Of a DNA stretch of 64,000 bases, positions 28,367-40,439 are shown one piece after another. Origin of the DNA: Dryomyza anilis (lineage: Eukaryota; Arthropoda; Insecta; Diptera; Dryomyzidae); the NCBI GenBank assembly GCA_951804985.1, contig OX638131.1:59965947-60029946 (forward strand), in the 5' to 3' direction. The notes beneath the pieces were generated by a model. It had not been told where the DNA came from. It was given only the letters and a program-made list of their open reading frames with translations, and made no database searches. Both the position numbers and the translations under genes were made by a program. Every line of letters begins with the position of its first letter. Position 1 is the first letter of the stretch.

Positions 28367-29274
28367 CACCCAGAAAAAAATCGTGGTAAATTGATAGTAT
28401 TTCAATAGAAAAACAATAATTTATACCATTAAAATTGGTCAATAGGATGCGTCCCATTAGTTCAGTAATATTGAAACTGTTAATACAATGTGTGGTTGTA
28501 CCATATATTTTATAATGTGATATTTTAATTACAATAAGAAAAACCTATACAAATTTAATGATACGTATTATTATTTTATGGTATAGTCGAATTACATTTT
28601 CCTAATAATTTATTAAAACAAAAATGTATTTTAGTTAATTTATTGTATATATTATTTTATTTAAATGTCGAAATTGATATTCACTTTTACAACACACACA
28701 TGAAAAAACATTTCTTGCTGCAAAAGGTTATAACACATTTAATGTTTGCTTAGGTTTCCAATAATTGATTGTAGTACTTGAGGCTGCAATTATTTTTGAG
28801 TCCGTTGCCATATTAGAAGTTCGATGTATTATTTTTTTTTATGTAATAAATAAAAATATAAATATAAATAAATATGTAAATATAATTTATTTACATTAAA
28901 TACATTGAGTCCTAACCAATGTCGCGTTTAATAATGTGGAATATTACCAAAAAATACATGCGACCATTTTGAGTAAACACGCAGAATGACGTACAAAACG
29001 AACATGTTTGTATTCGTTTTATGTTTTTTTACACCACGTTTATTATTATAGGAGGAAACCATTAAAACAACAGTATTTATTCTATTTAAAATAATAATAT
29101 TGAAATATTTAAAATAATAATATTGAAATATTTAAATTTATGGTACTGAATTTTTCAAATACTATTGAATTAATTAGAAAACTTTTGATTTAAAAAGAAA
29201 AAACTATTAATACATGAACCATAATATCAATGGTCGTACCATAAAGTACTTAATGGTACATTCTCTTCTGAGTG
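28367..29274. mobile_element. TA-flanked TIR element, copy D (908 bp, reverse)
   Basis: Ends CACCCAGAAAAAAATC and CATTCTCTTCTGAGTG with TA on both sides (28365-28366, 29275-29276). It aligns along its whole length to the reverse of copies A and B. A 24-bp internal tandem duplication (AATAATATTGAAATATTTAA) lies near 29083-29133. No transposase. Confidence 0.9.
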
Positions 29275-29276
29275 TA

Positions 29277-30430
29277 GCTTTAATTAATATTTTTTTACGA
29301 TTCCTAAAATACTTCCTATTTTAAGCACGAACTCTCAACTTGTGGTATACACATTTTTTCACGTTTTTATGTCATACGTCTGTTAGAAAGAGACAAATAC
29401 ATTATTTCAAAATAAATTTTTGAAATCACTTATGTGTTTAAAATGATTGATAAAATGACGAATTTTTTCCTACTAGGTAATATGTCACAATAATCATTCT
29501 TGCATGTGTAAGTGAGCAGCAAATATTTTGTATTTGTGTTGAAGTTTCGGTCAGCACTGTCCTGCTGGGTTTGTTGTTATGAAGTAGTAAAATAGTGGCA
29601 AATTAAAAATGTATTATGTTCCATATATGTGGCAATTATAGGATGAAGAACCTAATAGGAACATATTTATATGTAATGTAGCTAATTAACTTTAAAATTT
29701 AATAAATGTATATTATTATACACAACATATTTATAACATCCACTACATATGTTCATGAAATGTTGTGTTGCAAAAATATACATCCGCAAAAGCATAATTT
29801 AAAAAATAAAGAAAATCACAATTTAAATAAATTTTCACAAATTGCATTTTTTTGTGTGCGCGTAAAAATTAAAGGGGGTAGAATATAAGCTTTAACCTGA
29901 AAACTTGAACCGTTTGTTAAATTAGAGTTGTAGTTTGTCGAAAACTCTGTTCGTAGAGACTTCTATTATTTTACCATGCATATTTTTTATTTTTTATTAC
30001 AGGACAACATTCTCGTTAATGGCACTGCGTAGGATCTTTATTATTTATATTTTTAATCTACACATAAATTACAGTTCAAGTTCCAAATAGGTGAACCGAA
30101 ACTTAAATGGATCAAAATTTGTGGCAACTAAGCCTCGCCCCGGGTCTTTTTGACTGCCAATTGGGTATCAAATAAGTATATTTCGCATGATTTAGAACAA
30201 ACACTTTAATGGCAACTGTGTGGCTACCACTTAAGTTGCCACAAAGTGGTTACTTGGGTAGTGTACCAATAGATAACACAAAAATTAAATTAAAACAATG
30301 TATGTTTTATTTATTTGCATCGAGAAAAGCCTGGACAAAACAATACAACTTGTAAGCACCGACCTCTGCCTATCAGAATCCATACACTTGGATAATCCAT
30401 AAACACCTTGCCGTTTAACTGTCTTCATTT
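29277..30430. other. AT-rich stretch without recognised genes
   Basis: Frame 29706-29888 has no support. A short inverted word (GTGGCAAC / GTTGCCAC near 30119-30240) is present. Nothing else could be named. Confidence 0.45.
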
Positions 30431-30439
30431 AGCTAACGG

Positions 30440-30740
30440 GTCTTCGGCCAATTTTTTACCTGCTCCGCGTATTTGTTTTAAGCTGGGCAGTCTTATGACA
30501 CCGATTCCCAGCTGCAGGCGCCGCCTGGCACAAGGCTAATAATTTAGAGCCCTTGGGCGTTGCGCGCCAGTAAGAGTACTAATTCGGTGTTGCTTTCCTG
30601 CAATTGATGGAGCTGATACACGGTGATGGAGCCCAATTCAACTCAATCCAAAGATGGCCGCGAGTTGCTCCAAATGTTGGTTGCGGAAATAGTTTTGCGC
30701 GAATTAAAATATTTGATTACATATTATAATATTGAATTTA
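30440..30740 (-). pseudogene. Unidentified decayed coding fragment
   Basis: This block is clearly G+C-richer than its surroundings. On the minus strand it reads YFRNQHLEQLAAIFGLS then stop, and in a neighbouring frame ITVYQLHQLQESNTELVLLL continuing to ARNAQGL and a stop. The amphipathic, leucine/glutamine-rich residues look like a helical protein whose frame has been broken. I cannot name the family. Confidence 0.3.
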
Positions 30741-30844
30741 AATTTTTGACATTAAAAACCAATTGGTAGTCTTGTTAAAATAAATAATTAAAAAATACTA
30801 CAATATCACTACAATCTCAAAAATTTGTAATAAAAACAAGAAAA

Positions 30845-31350
30845 AGCAGTAAATGTTTTATTTTTCTACAACAATGCATGCGGCAGGCTCCTGCAAACAT
30901 ATTTTGCATGATACGATACGTGCATGAACGGACCCAAAACGCATAATATGAACACTCTCATATAAAATGTACTGAATAATATTTGTCGTGCATGATACGC
31001 TACGTGAATAATACGCAACGTGCTGTCTGATATGAATGAACCTTTATAGAAAACAGAACGTTCAGAACGCATTCTGTTTATTCTGAGTTCAATCATGGAA
31101 TACACAGAATAAAACTGTCAACATAGAAATTATTTAACAAATTAAATTTTTTATTTTAATGAAGTCACGTGTGTCGCATGATATTGGTAGTTTTTATGTT
31201 CAAATGATATTTAATGTTTGTAGACATTTTTTTATTCTGAATATTCTGAAACTGCTACTTTTTTCACAGTATTCTAGATATTCCGGATAAATTATTAAAC
31301 TATTCTGTTCATTCTATTCTTATCCAGAATGAATAAAAAAATACACCCTG
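30845..31350. mobile_element. Fragment of a CAGGGTGTA-ended element, reverse
   Basis: The right end AATACACCCTG at 31350 is the inverse of CAGGGTGTA. It shares CATGATACGCTACGTG, GTGCTGTCTGATATGAATG and TTCAGAACG words with 22305-22530 in reverse. Abuts the MIC26/27-like fragment directly. Frame 30866-31105 is non-coding. Confidence 0.6.
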
Positions 31351-31514
31351 GCAATGTTGAACCTGGCAATGTTATACATCGCAGTGGCGCAATTGGATTC
31401 ATTGGTTTGATCTTCGCGGCACGTCGTGGATTTTACAAGAAGTTCCTGTACACTGCCGCCGGAGCAGGTGCTGTTGCAGCTGAAGAACATACTTTAATTC
31501 CTTTTAATATATAG
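31351..31514 (+). pseudogene. MIC26/MIC27 (apolipoprotein O family) fragment
   Basis: Reads PGNVIHRSGAIGFIGLIFAA followed by RRGFYKKFLYTAAGAGAVAA, then EEHTLIPFNI and a TAG. MICOS subunits MIC26/27 of the inner mitochondrial membrane contain a glycine-rich transmembrane hairpin followed by an arginine-rich turn and a Y-T/P-x-G-A-A stretch; this matches that section (family knowledge, from memory). About 45 residues of a protein of over 200 are present. It begins immediately at a transposon end and loses homology after GAVAA, so it is a broken piece or a single exon cut by transposition. The apparent ATG at 31329 lies in transposon DNA and is not a real start. Confidence 0.5.
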
Positions 31515-33450
31515 TATTATAAATTATATTAGTTTTCTTCTATTTTATATTTAAATCTATAATTAGGGAAATATATGCGCTTGAATTCAAGTGTTATTTG
31601 TAGGTCGAATCACATTTTTTTTATAGCTTACAATTAAGTTAAACCTCTAATGTATATTGAAGGTCGGAATTCAAGTTTAGGTAAAGGCTAGATTCAATTG
31701 GATAAAAAGCTACCAGTTTTGCTGAAGAACGCTATGGTTTTCAAGCTTTCAATTACAAAAGGTTGAACGCTTTTCTCCTATGATAGCTTCGATATCCATG
31801 TTCAATATACATTTGGTAATCACTCAATACCCAGGTTTTTGGTTATTGAGATATTAAATGTATTTAAAATATATTATTTTAGGTCTCTGAAGCACCCTGT
31901 TCATTTCTCAATTTTACGTCGTCCTCTTTGTGCTCATTTTTCGTTGTTAACTTTTCGTTGCTATCTTTGCGCTGGTCCAAAGTTCAAACATTTACGCGAA
32001 ATAGTAATTCCATATTTCTCGAATTTTGAATAAATTTAAAAATTTTACAATGCTTAGAAATTTGTCTAAAAACTTTAAAAAGTGTTATTTTAATGGAAGG
32101 CAAGTTCATATTATTATCTATAGTTAATTCTCCAATCATAAATAAATTGCTTTTACTTGTTTGTGTGAGAATTAGTACTAATTCAGTAGTGATCATTCAT
32201 ACAATTATATCTCGTTACTATTGTTTTTGACTATTGAATCATATTTCTATTACCCCAGATTGATGGGTAGAAGCATGAAAAACAAAATACGCCCACTCGA
32301 AGGGATGGTAAATGATTGTGATCTCCTGAATTTTGTTGATATCATTCAAATTACCGTTACTGTGTTTATGTAGTTCAATCCCAAAATTTTGGGACCGAAA
32401 ATTTGAATTCCGGAATTAAATAAAAATTATGAAGACCAAAAATATAATTTTTATGGGCTGAAGGTTTTTAAAAAAATTATAATTTATTTTGTGGTGTGGT
32501 GGCGTACGTCGTGGTACTTTGATAGTGTTACGTTCGCATTAAAATTTGGAACATTCGCATTAAAATACACAAAGTAACAACTCTGCTATCTTTATGATTG
32601 CGTTAGATTGTTCGATTTTACCTTCGTGTCGCTTTGTCCTTCGTGTAGCAATGACTTTCGAATCGCTAAATTCAATCTATTTAAAATTTATTTTTTTCTT
32701 GTAATTGTCCTCAGATTCTCTTCATTCAACATTTTAGGATTAGTAGATCTCCATGCAAGATTCAACTCCCTTTCCAATGCTCTGGATGAAACAGACGGTT
32801 TTATTTTAACATGTCGCAAAATAAAACTTTGTGACAGATGAAATTTTTGACCTCGTGCATCTAATTTAGCGATTCAATTAATCGAATTTTCTGAAATTGT
32901 CTTGCACATACAATACAACAATTTTACTGTAATGCCTGGTTTTTCTATGTCAGTTTGTGTCATATTTGTTTTCTTAACATTATGATTGCGACGCAGAAAC
33001 TGCCCAAAATTAAAATGTTCATTAACAATGTCAGTCGATATCAAAATGCCAACATGTTAGCATTTTTTTAGAACTTTGCCATATCGAAAAACAATAAATT
33101 TGAGAAATTTTCGAACATGAAACTGACACAAAATGACAGTGAAAACAAAGCTTGCTTTTACTTTGTAGTTTTTTTAAATAGATACATTTTTTCGGCGCTA
33201 CACTGCTATATTCGCCCCAATTCCAACAACTATATTTTCTAAGTAAAAAAAAATATAATTTCTTTTCTAACTTAAGGACATACTATTACTTAAACAATTA
33301 TAATTTATTTAATAAAAACTTACATCTTATCTAAAAAAACAAACAAAAGTTCGCAACGGTTCTTATTCAGGGCAATCATGAGGACCGTCGTAGCAAAAAT
33401 CCGAATATCCGCTACGAATACAAACATGTAACTTCGAAAATTCGAAATCA
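31515..33450. other. About 1.9 kb with no gene recognised
   Basis: AT-rich DNA with short unsupported frames (31839-32033, 32608-32841). No inverted repeat, tandem repeat or exon signals could be supported. Confidence 0.5.
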
Positions 33451-33569
33451 GTTTATGTCAAATCATTTGTGTTCAATTTGCAAGAAATTGTGAAAATTTT
33501 AATATTTTGAAGAAAATTGTTTAATTTGTTTGCAAATATTGATGTAAACGATTCATTTAATTGAATCGA

Positions 33570-34010
33570 TAGGCCTATGGAACAGTTTGGGATCTTTGGC
33601 CAGGTCCCACTTGCAAATCTCGCGCGATACGGACGGACGGCTATAGATTTACCGGACACTGCTGCAAGAGATTCTTCGGATTACCGGTCATCGAGTAAAA
33701 ATATGGCTAAATCTCATTAAAAGTGTTCTGAGCAGCAGTGTGGGTTGGCTGGGATGTTTGCCTCGGCCACCTTGCGAAGAACCAGCTCAAGCACATGCTG
33801 AAAATGTGGCAACGAAAGACACGATTGCGCTATCTTACAGGCGTTGTAGCCCAGCATGGATTTGATCAACTTGTGCTCCAGCAGATACAAGGGCAGCGCG
33901 TTGTTATTACAGTAAAGCGTGACCTTATTTTCGCCGCTGAGCGCCACCGATACTCCAACGGATAGAGTTGTAGCGGAATACAGCCGCGGGCGCTGTGTCT
34001 CATTCAGCAC
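33570..34010 (-). pseudogene. RIC1-like fragment (RAB6A-GEF complex partner 1)
   Basis: On the minus strand the block reads LLEHKLIKSMLGYNACKIAQ then SCLSLPHFQHVLELVLRKV, in the C-terminal RIC1 domain where the family has LG..A..IA.SC..LP.F.H.LEL.LH.V. After a gap the frame PYFYSMTGNPKNLLQQC corresponds to the family's W-PYLF...GNPKDLFEECL, but the Trp codon is TAG. Further on, EICKWDLAKDPKLF matches the later GKWDL segment. RIC1 with RGP1 is the Golgi GEF for RAB6. Stops, a deletion and at least two frame changes make it a relic. N-terminal WD-repeat part is absent. Confidence 0.68.
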
Positions 34011-34199
34011 TTTGGAAATTTAGAGCGAATATCGGCAAGTCAACGAGCATACCGTGCGCCAGTCGCGCAGTGGACAAATAAATTTAACTAAATAACATTT
34101 TCTAATTTGTATATTTTTGTTAAACCAAATACAAATGAAATGAATTAATTTTTTGCTTTAACATAAAATACGTTTTTTTTTTATTTGCAATGTGTACAG

Positions 34200-34290
34200 T
34201 AGTTTCTTGTTAATTGGTGAAGTTCAGATTTTTGGCCAGCTTCCACTTGCTGTATAAGTAGGTAGCTGGCGGCCGTCTCCAGTACCCCGG
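34200..34290 (-). pseudogene. Second RIC1-like fragment
   Basis: On the minus strand, GVLETAASYLLIQQ corresponds to the RIC1-family LDTAASYLIILQ segment, and a shifted frame then gives SKWKLAKNL, like GKWDL. In the protein this segment lies between the GNPKNLLQQC and KWDLAKD pieces of the neighbour, yet here it is upstream of both, and KWxLAK occurs twice. Two separate partial copies are therefore present, not one gene with introns. Confidence 0.55.
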
Positions 34291-34310
34291 ACTTAAGCAT
34301 AAATTAATTA

Positions 34311-35285
34311 ACTTTAAATCCATATTTTTTTTACCATCTACATAAAGTTTTTTTTGGATCGTAATAGACTCAAAAAATTAGAGATTGTATCTATTAAAGT
34401 ACTCCTAAAATTTCATCAATTTTGAATAAAATCTTATGCTCACGCATCGTCCTTGATGTTGAAAAAGTACACAATAATCAACACTTTCTTTGGTTAAACC
34501 GTTCTAAAATCGGCATGGGTAGTTATTTTGACATATATTTTTTTCTATATATATTTTTAGGTGTGCTGAATCGACATTTTTTAACAGCCAATTTCTATCG
34601 GATGTAGTTTTTGAATAAAAAATTCCGTAAGTCTGATGCTTCACCCATTATAATTTTTTTTTTACTATCTATTTTTACTATATTGTTTGAGATTTTTTTT
34701 GGCGTTATTGGGTTTATAAGTAATATAATGGTCCTAGAATTGACCACAAACAATTTCACAAAAAAAAAAAAATCAAAAATAACGTAAAAAAAAATACGAT
34801 TTTTTGGGTGTTTTCCACTTCAAGGACGATGCGCAGCCACAAGATTTGTTTTAAAAATGATGAAGTTTTGGGGGCGTTTATAGATTCGAAATCTAATTCT
34901 TGGAGCTTATCCTGATCCATAACACAATTTTTTTTTTACCCTAAACATAAATTTACCCTAAACGGTCAATTTCTATATACCGTATAGAAATTGACCGTTA
35001 ACAAATTTGGATTCATCACACCTAAAAATATATATAAAAAAAATTACCTGTCAAAAATTACCTCCCATGCCGATTTTAGAGCGGTTTAACCAATGAAAAT
35101 GTCGATTTTTTTTGTACTTTTTCAACTTTAAGGACGATGGTCGAGCATAAGATTTTATTCAAAATTGATGAAATTTTAGGAGTACATTAATAGATATAAT
35201 CTCTAATTTTTTGAGTCTATTACGATTCAAAAAAACTTTATGCAGATAGTAAAAAAATAAAAGTATGGATTTAAAGTGTTTTTTA
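34311..35285. mobile_element. Fold-back element, arms of about 300 bp
   Basis: 34311-34620 (starting ACTTTAAATCCATA) is the inverse of 34960-35285 (ending ATGGATTTAAAGTG). Shared words include CGTCCTTGA, TAAACCGTTCTAAAATCGGC and GGTGTGCTGAATC. The middle contains TATAATGGTCCTAGAATTGA. A partial relative lies at 42309-42530. No coding capacity. Two long arms around a short core place it with fold-back or long-TIR elements. Confidence 0.82.
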
Positions 35286-35502
35286 ACTTTATCTACAATG
35301 CGCGAACATAGGCCTTTTTTATTCGATTAAAATATTTGTTGTATTAAACTCTAGCATCAGAATATATCTTTTAAGTGCTATTACATTTAGATATAAAAAT
35401 AAATTGATGCAAAGCATCAACAATCAATACAATTTTGTCGAATATCAATAAATGAAGGGAAATTTCATGTTGACGTAATTTTGTATCAATATACATTTTT
35501 AT

Positions 35503-35985
35503 ACCCTACACTAAGAGTGAAAGGGTATATTCAGTTTGGTACGCCGTTTGTAACACCCTGAAGAAAGCATCTCCGGTATGGAAAAGTATAGATATTCTTG
35601 ATCAGCATGACCTCCTGAGTCGATTTAGCGATGTCCGTCTGTCTGTCTGTCCTTCTGTCTGTCTGTTGAAATCACGATTACAGATCAATTTTATTGTATA
35701 CGTGCTTAGGTAAAGTTTTTTGGTCAAATATATATTGACATCATGCTGAAATACATGAAAATAATGTTTTCCTGCGAAACGAATTGTGGTTCCCAAAAAA
35801 AAAATTCGAAGTTCGGTACACCAACCCATTTGTAAATATGGGTATCAAATGAATGGAAATTCTTCAGCGATGGAAAGTTTGTGCTTATTTTCCGGATTCG
35901 TATACCCTGGTGACCTATATATCAATTTGAATAATACCCACACATATGTGTAGGGTATTTATAGTCGGCTTAGACCGACTATAAT
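35503..35985. mobile_element. ATACCC-ended dipteran repeat
   Basis: ATACCCTACACT at the left is mirrored by TGTGTAGGGTAT at about 35948-35959, followed by a short TAGTCGGCTTAGACCGACTA hairpin (35963-35982). Inside is CTTGATCAGCATGAC, CTGAGTCGATTTAGCGATG and GTCCGTCTGTCTGTC, a block familiar from many fly introns and intergenic regions. A reverse relative is inside the fold-back at about 51800-51870. Frame 35602-35829 is spurious. Confidence 0.65.
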
Positions 35986-36143
35986 TCTGATAATCCTAAA
36001 TATCATAATAACACCTACTTTAACATTTCCCATGTGATCTAACCTTCCCAACTGGTTTATTTTTTTGTCAGTTTAAATACTAAATTTGAAAAAGCATCAA
36101 CCAAATTGAGTAAATTTTTGTTAACGACTCGAGCATGAACAAC

Positions 36144-36430
36144 ATCCCAACTAGACAAATTATGTCTAAAAGATGTCTTTAAGTTATCTTTTAAATGCTA
36201 TCGATGTCCGAAATTTGTCCGGAATGTTACGGGAACGATTTCTTTTTGTAATACAATGATTAACCGGAAGATGTCTTTTTTCATCTATTTGTCTGAATGA
36301 TGTCCTAATGGTATACATAAATATGCCTTAAAGTTATCATCGGAAAGATGTCATTTTAGCAGCTGAAAGACAACCAAATTTAGTCATCTAAAAGAGTACG
36401 AAAACGATATGTCAAAAAGGGTAAAAAAGA
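36144..36430. mobile_element. Left end of an ATCCCAACTAGACAAAT element
   Basis: Similar to the left end at 9856, followed by repeated AAGATGTC/GATGTC words in both orientations. No right end was found; sequence around 37680-37750 (CCGATAACTTTTTAGG) may be its remnant. Confidence 0.5.
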
Positions 36431-36599
36431 TCGTGAATTTTACAGGCTACACTTTCTTTTGCTTCACAGCTGAAACAAAATATTAAATAATTTGTATAAA
36501 TTTATTAAAACATCATAAAAATTCAGTTAATGCTGTTAAAATTGATAAAATAAACATTTTTATGTGACGATTGCCGCATCTGTATCTTCAGACCATTGC

Positions 36600-37200
36600 A
36601 GTTAGTTGGATTGAGGATTCTGTTGTGATATGAGTCTTGAGGCTCTCGGCGATATCTCCAGGCCGCAAATCAACGAAATATGCAGCAGATCTTCAACTTC
36701 TGCTAGCAGCAATCGCTGTTATTCTTCTTACAGTTGTCCATTTTTTTGTGCAATGTGTCTCTATGTCAGAGTCGATGTCAGCCTCCGATATCTGCCCTAT
36801 GTCGTCCATCTGACTTTTGATGTTTTTCCAGAAGAATACCGAAAATATCGCGGCGACTCACAGCCACGCTGCTGGTGGGACTTAAGATCGGTTCGCTAAC
36901 CTCTTCACCGGATTCAGTTTGCACTTTAACTGCGACGGTGACAACCACGAATTCGAATTCTTAAAACCGTTCTCGTAGCTTGCACGTGAGTCCACAACGA
37001 CAAGGCCGGCCCTAACCTGTGTGCAGGCAGGAACATTTTCGGATTGCGTTTCCGACATATGCGAGTGAGTTGAGCGAGAAGGAGCGCAGGAATCAACTCT
37101 TGGTCGGGAATTTTTTTAGGCTCGCACAGCGACTTCTTCGAAAATGTCTTGGATCACGGCTTGCTAGTGCATCATTTATACGATATTTTGATTTTTTAAA
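36600..37200 (-). pseudogene. Unidentified decayed coding block
   Basis: G+C-richer than its surroundings. On the minus strand consecutive frames read IPDQELIPALLLAQLTRICR, then VVVTVAVKVQTESGEEVSEP with ILSPTSSVAVSRRDIFGILL, then DDIGQISEADIDSDIETHC. Each piece is coding-like, with acidic and serine-rich parts, but frames change at least twice. The plus-strand frames at 36630-36899 and 37019-37261 are shadows. I cannot identify the parent gene; it lies inside or beside the transposon starting at 36144 and may be captured host sequence. Confidence 0.3.
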
Positions 37201-37218
37201 ATGTTATTTGTTTGTCGT

Positions 37219-37545
37219 AGCCGCGGTAGCTCAGTGGTTAGTGCGTTGGACTGCAAGCTGAAAGGTCCCCGGTTCAAGCCTGGACTGGGGCTAACAACAT
37301 CTTTTCATAGAAACATTTTTCTATACCGCGCTACCTCTCGGCAGTAAATGGCAAACCTACGAGAGTAAAACATTGCCTATGAAACATTGCTCTCACCCGC
37401 CGTTCGGATTCGGCAATAAACTGTAGGTCCCACCACATTGAGTACAAATATAACACGCACAGCTCAAAGTGGTGAGAGAGCTCGGCCTAAGTTCTATACA
37501 GGACTGCAGCGCCAAACTATTATATTATTATTATTATTATATTTG
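37219..37545 (+). mobile_element. tRNA-Cys-derived SINE
   Basis: The head GCCGCGGTAGCTCAGTGG (37220 on) contains an A box, and GGTTCAAGCCT (about 37271) is a B box, the internal RNA polymerase III promoter. The anticodon loop CTGCAAG has GCA, and the arrangement resembles fly tRNA-Cys. The acceptor stem does not pair properly, so this is not a functional tRNA. The body includes TCTCGGCAGTAAATGG, CCGTTCGGATTCGGC and GAGAGCTCGGCCTAAG, and the tail is (ATT)n, suggesting mobilisation by a LINE with a microsatellite tail. A 5'-truncated copy is at 57096-57215. Confidence 0.82.
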
Positions 37546-37759
37546 TTTGTTGCGTAATGGCAGGAAAATTTAAAGTACATTTTTTTAATTGTCAAGTTCA
37601 AAATTCTAAATTAAACAAACATTTTTCTTGACATCGTTACATAGCCTACCAAACGATACAAAAAGGACTTGTTCTACATTCGCCTTTCCGATAACTTTTT
37701 AGGTATGCAAATAAGTTTACGGAATACTGGCATCGTTTAGCTGACGTAAAAACGATGCG

Positions 37760-38093
<334 letters not shown>

Positions 38094-38095
<2 letters not shown>

Positions 38096-38535
38096 CTATA
38101 AAAGTTTATTTAGCCCCTTATCATGTATCTTTTTATTATCGTCTCGTTTTCAGTCCCCTTCGTCTAAAATTGGTGTAACGTCTTTAAAACGTTTCGTTCG
38201 TTTCGCTCTTTGATTTGAACGTTTGTTCAATATTTTTGTTTTGCCAACTATTTTTTTGATATCCAAAAATTTCATTTTTGTCATAGCGTATGATTTATAT
38301 GAAACAACTCTTAAAACAAGCGTACTCAACGTTTCGTTTAATACATGAATTAAAAATTGTAGTTGCACGTTATTCAACCGATTTTGAAACGAATTGTAGC
38401 CGATAACGTTGTTACCAGGAAATAAATGATCAGGGGGGCTAATATAATAAATTGTCGCCCGTTCGAGCTTAATGGCTGCCGTGTGAAACTGTCTCCTAAT
38501 ATTCTAAAAATTCTGTCACCTAAATTCCTTCTTTA
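38094..38535. other. Spacer without recognised genes
   Basis: Between the TA tract and the LINE fragment. The frame 38150-38377 - has no support. Confidence 0.4.
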
Positions 38536-38539
38536 AAGT

Positions 38540-39361
38540 TCAATAAGTTTTGTCTAATTTATAAAGTGTCGCCTGTCCATGATTCTCCGTCCGTCTTACA
38601 CCATCCCTATTGATGGAATTGATGGAATGTTGTTCCGAAAGAACACCATCCATCGCAACTCGTATTGAACGACTCTGGTGAAAACTCAATATCCATCGAG
38701 TAAAAGATTCACCGACACCATACGCAATTAGTTTTGAAACGAGGGCTTTATGCCACACTCGATCAAAAGCCTTGGAAATGTCGAGAGCAACAGCCTTGCT
38801 CTCCCCGAAAAGGTGAAGACAATTATTCCACTTTGCAGAGAGTACCGCCATCAAGTCACCTGTGGATCTGGTCCCACGAAAACCGTATTGTCGGTCACTG
38901 AGCAATTCGTTATGCTCAAGATAGTTCACAAAGTGGAAGTTAATTACGCTCTCCATTACCTGAAGAGTGTAGAGCATATTGGAATGGGTCGGTAATTGCA
39001 GGTTTCGTAGCCTCGCACTTTTTCGGAGCTGGCTGGACATTGGCAACCTTCCAACAAGATGGAAAAACTCCTGTCGTGTAGAAGATGTTGAAAAGGTTAC
39101 GCAACGGACAAGCCAGTGTTGACGCGCACTTCTTCTGACATGAGCAGATATGCCATCTGGCCCAGAGGCTTTGTTAATGTTGAGGTTTGATAAAACCTTT
39201 TTAACTGCCCGAGTTCGAAAATGCATCTCCGGCATTGCAGAAGAAACAAAATCGACGACGGGCAATGGTTGATTACTATCTGGGAGCGTTGAATTATTTA
39301 CAAATAATTCTGCCAAGAGGTTAGCTTTATCAACCGGGTCAGTGAAGATCTGGCCATTCAT
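38540..39361 (-). pseudogene. LINE reverse-transcriptase fragment
   Basis: A non-LTR reverse transcriptase piece with NINKASGPDGIS, MESVINFHFVNYLEHNELL, RQYGFRGTRSTGDLM, and the first catalytic Asp in ALDISKAFDRVWHK; homology stops about 45 residues later, before the SGxPQG and YADD motifs. Between SGPDGIS and MESVIN the frame is shifted (another frame reads FPSCWKVANVQPAPKK). The truncated, frameshifted piece is a relic. It is distinct from the LINE at 18505 and resembles Jockey-superfamily RTs; the exact clade is uncertain. Confidence 0.85.
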
Positions 39362-39950
39362 AATAAGATTTGGAGTAGACGAACGTAAAAAATATGAATT
39401 TTAAGGTGTACCTATTATTAGTTGCAGAACATATATCATATCTTCATTTGACTCTATTGTATAATAATGAGGCAAACACATGGAAAGTAATTCTTTTATG
39501 CAAAACTGAATTCTACTGGATTAAGGTTTTGTTGAAATTTGTATGAATAATTGATGGACAAAAAAATTATATTGAATAAGAGGAGCGCCACAAAAGAAAA
39601 TTTAAATCAAAAATCGAAAACGTGAACTTGTATTTAATCTGAAGACTTAAAGAGTAATTTGTAAAAACAAAGTAATAGGAATCAGTTTCACATATAATTT
39701 TATTGAATTATGAAAACTTAATATGTTATGCTATAAATAGAAGGTACACCTTAAAATCAATAATTTTTGTGTTTAACTGGCCATAACTTCGGTCAGATTA
39801 ATCCGAATTTCATGAAGGTATTTTCAGAGGAATATAAAAGAAATTGGATCCATAACTCAAATCTGTGAAATTTTTAAGGCAAAAATATGTAAAAAAAACA
39901 CGAAAATTGAAGCAATCTGAAAAAACTTATTAAAATGTAGTGATTAGAAT
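39362..39950. other. AT-rich spacer
   Basis: No gene recognised. Contains AAGGTGTACCT at 39402 and AAGGTACACCTT at about 39743, a short inverted pair that may be the remnant of a MITE. Confidence 0.4.
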
Positions 39951-40439
39951 CAAGGATTGAAACCGTAACCGAAACCGATATCCGTTTAAAACCGTTTCAT
40001 TTTTAAAACCGAAACCGTAACCGAAACCGTTATACGAAAATCAGAAATAAACCGATATTCAAAACCGAAATAAACGTTTTCGGTTTTATACCGGTTTAAA
40101 ACGGTTTTTAAAAAAGTATAAAAGGAAACAAAAAAAAATATATTATTTTATATAAAAGATCATAAATACAAGGCATGTTCTAATGTCATTTATTATAATT
40201 TGGAGTTACCGAAATAAAAATTTCTTGTTGTACAAAAATATTCACATATTTTTTTTTTTTTTTGTTGAGAGAAACAGCGGTCTTTGCTATATAATTTGTT
40301 CCATTTTTTTCATTAATTTGTGTAGCGGCAAATCGAATTAACAACAAAACCCCAGCAATTCCAAGCACAATTTTTTTTTGTTAAAAAATGATTCAAGTTT
40401 TAATGATATTGGTTTTTTATTTATTGTAGTGATGATCAA

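Noticed and set aside
37219..37292. Functional tRNA-Cys gene
   Set aside because: A and B boxes are present, but the acceptor and anticodon stems do not pair well and the sequence continues into a SINE body with an (ATT)n tail; a truncated copy exists at 57096.
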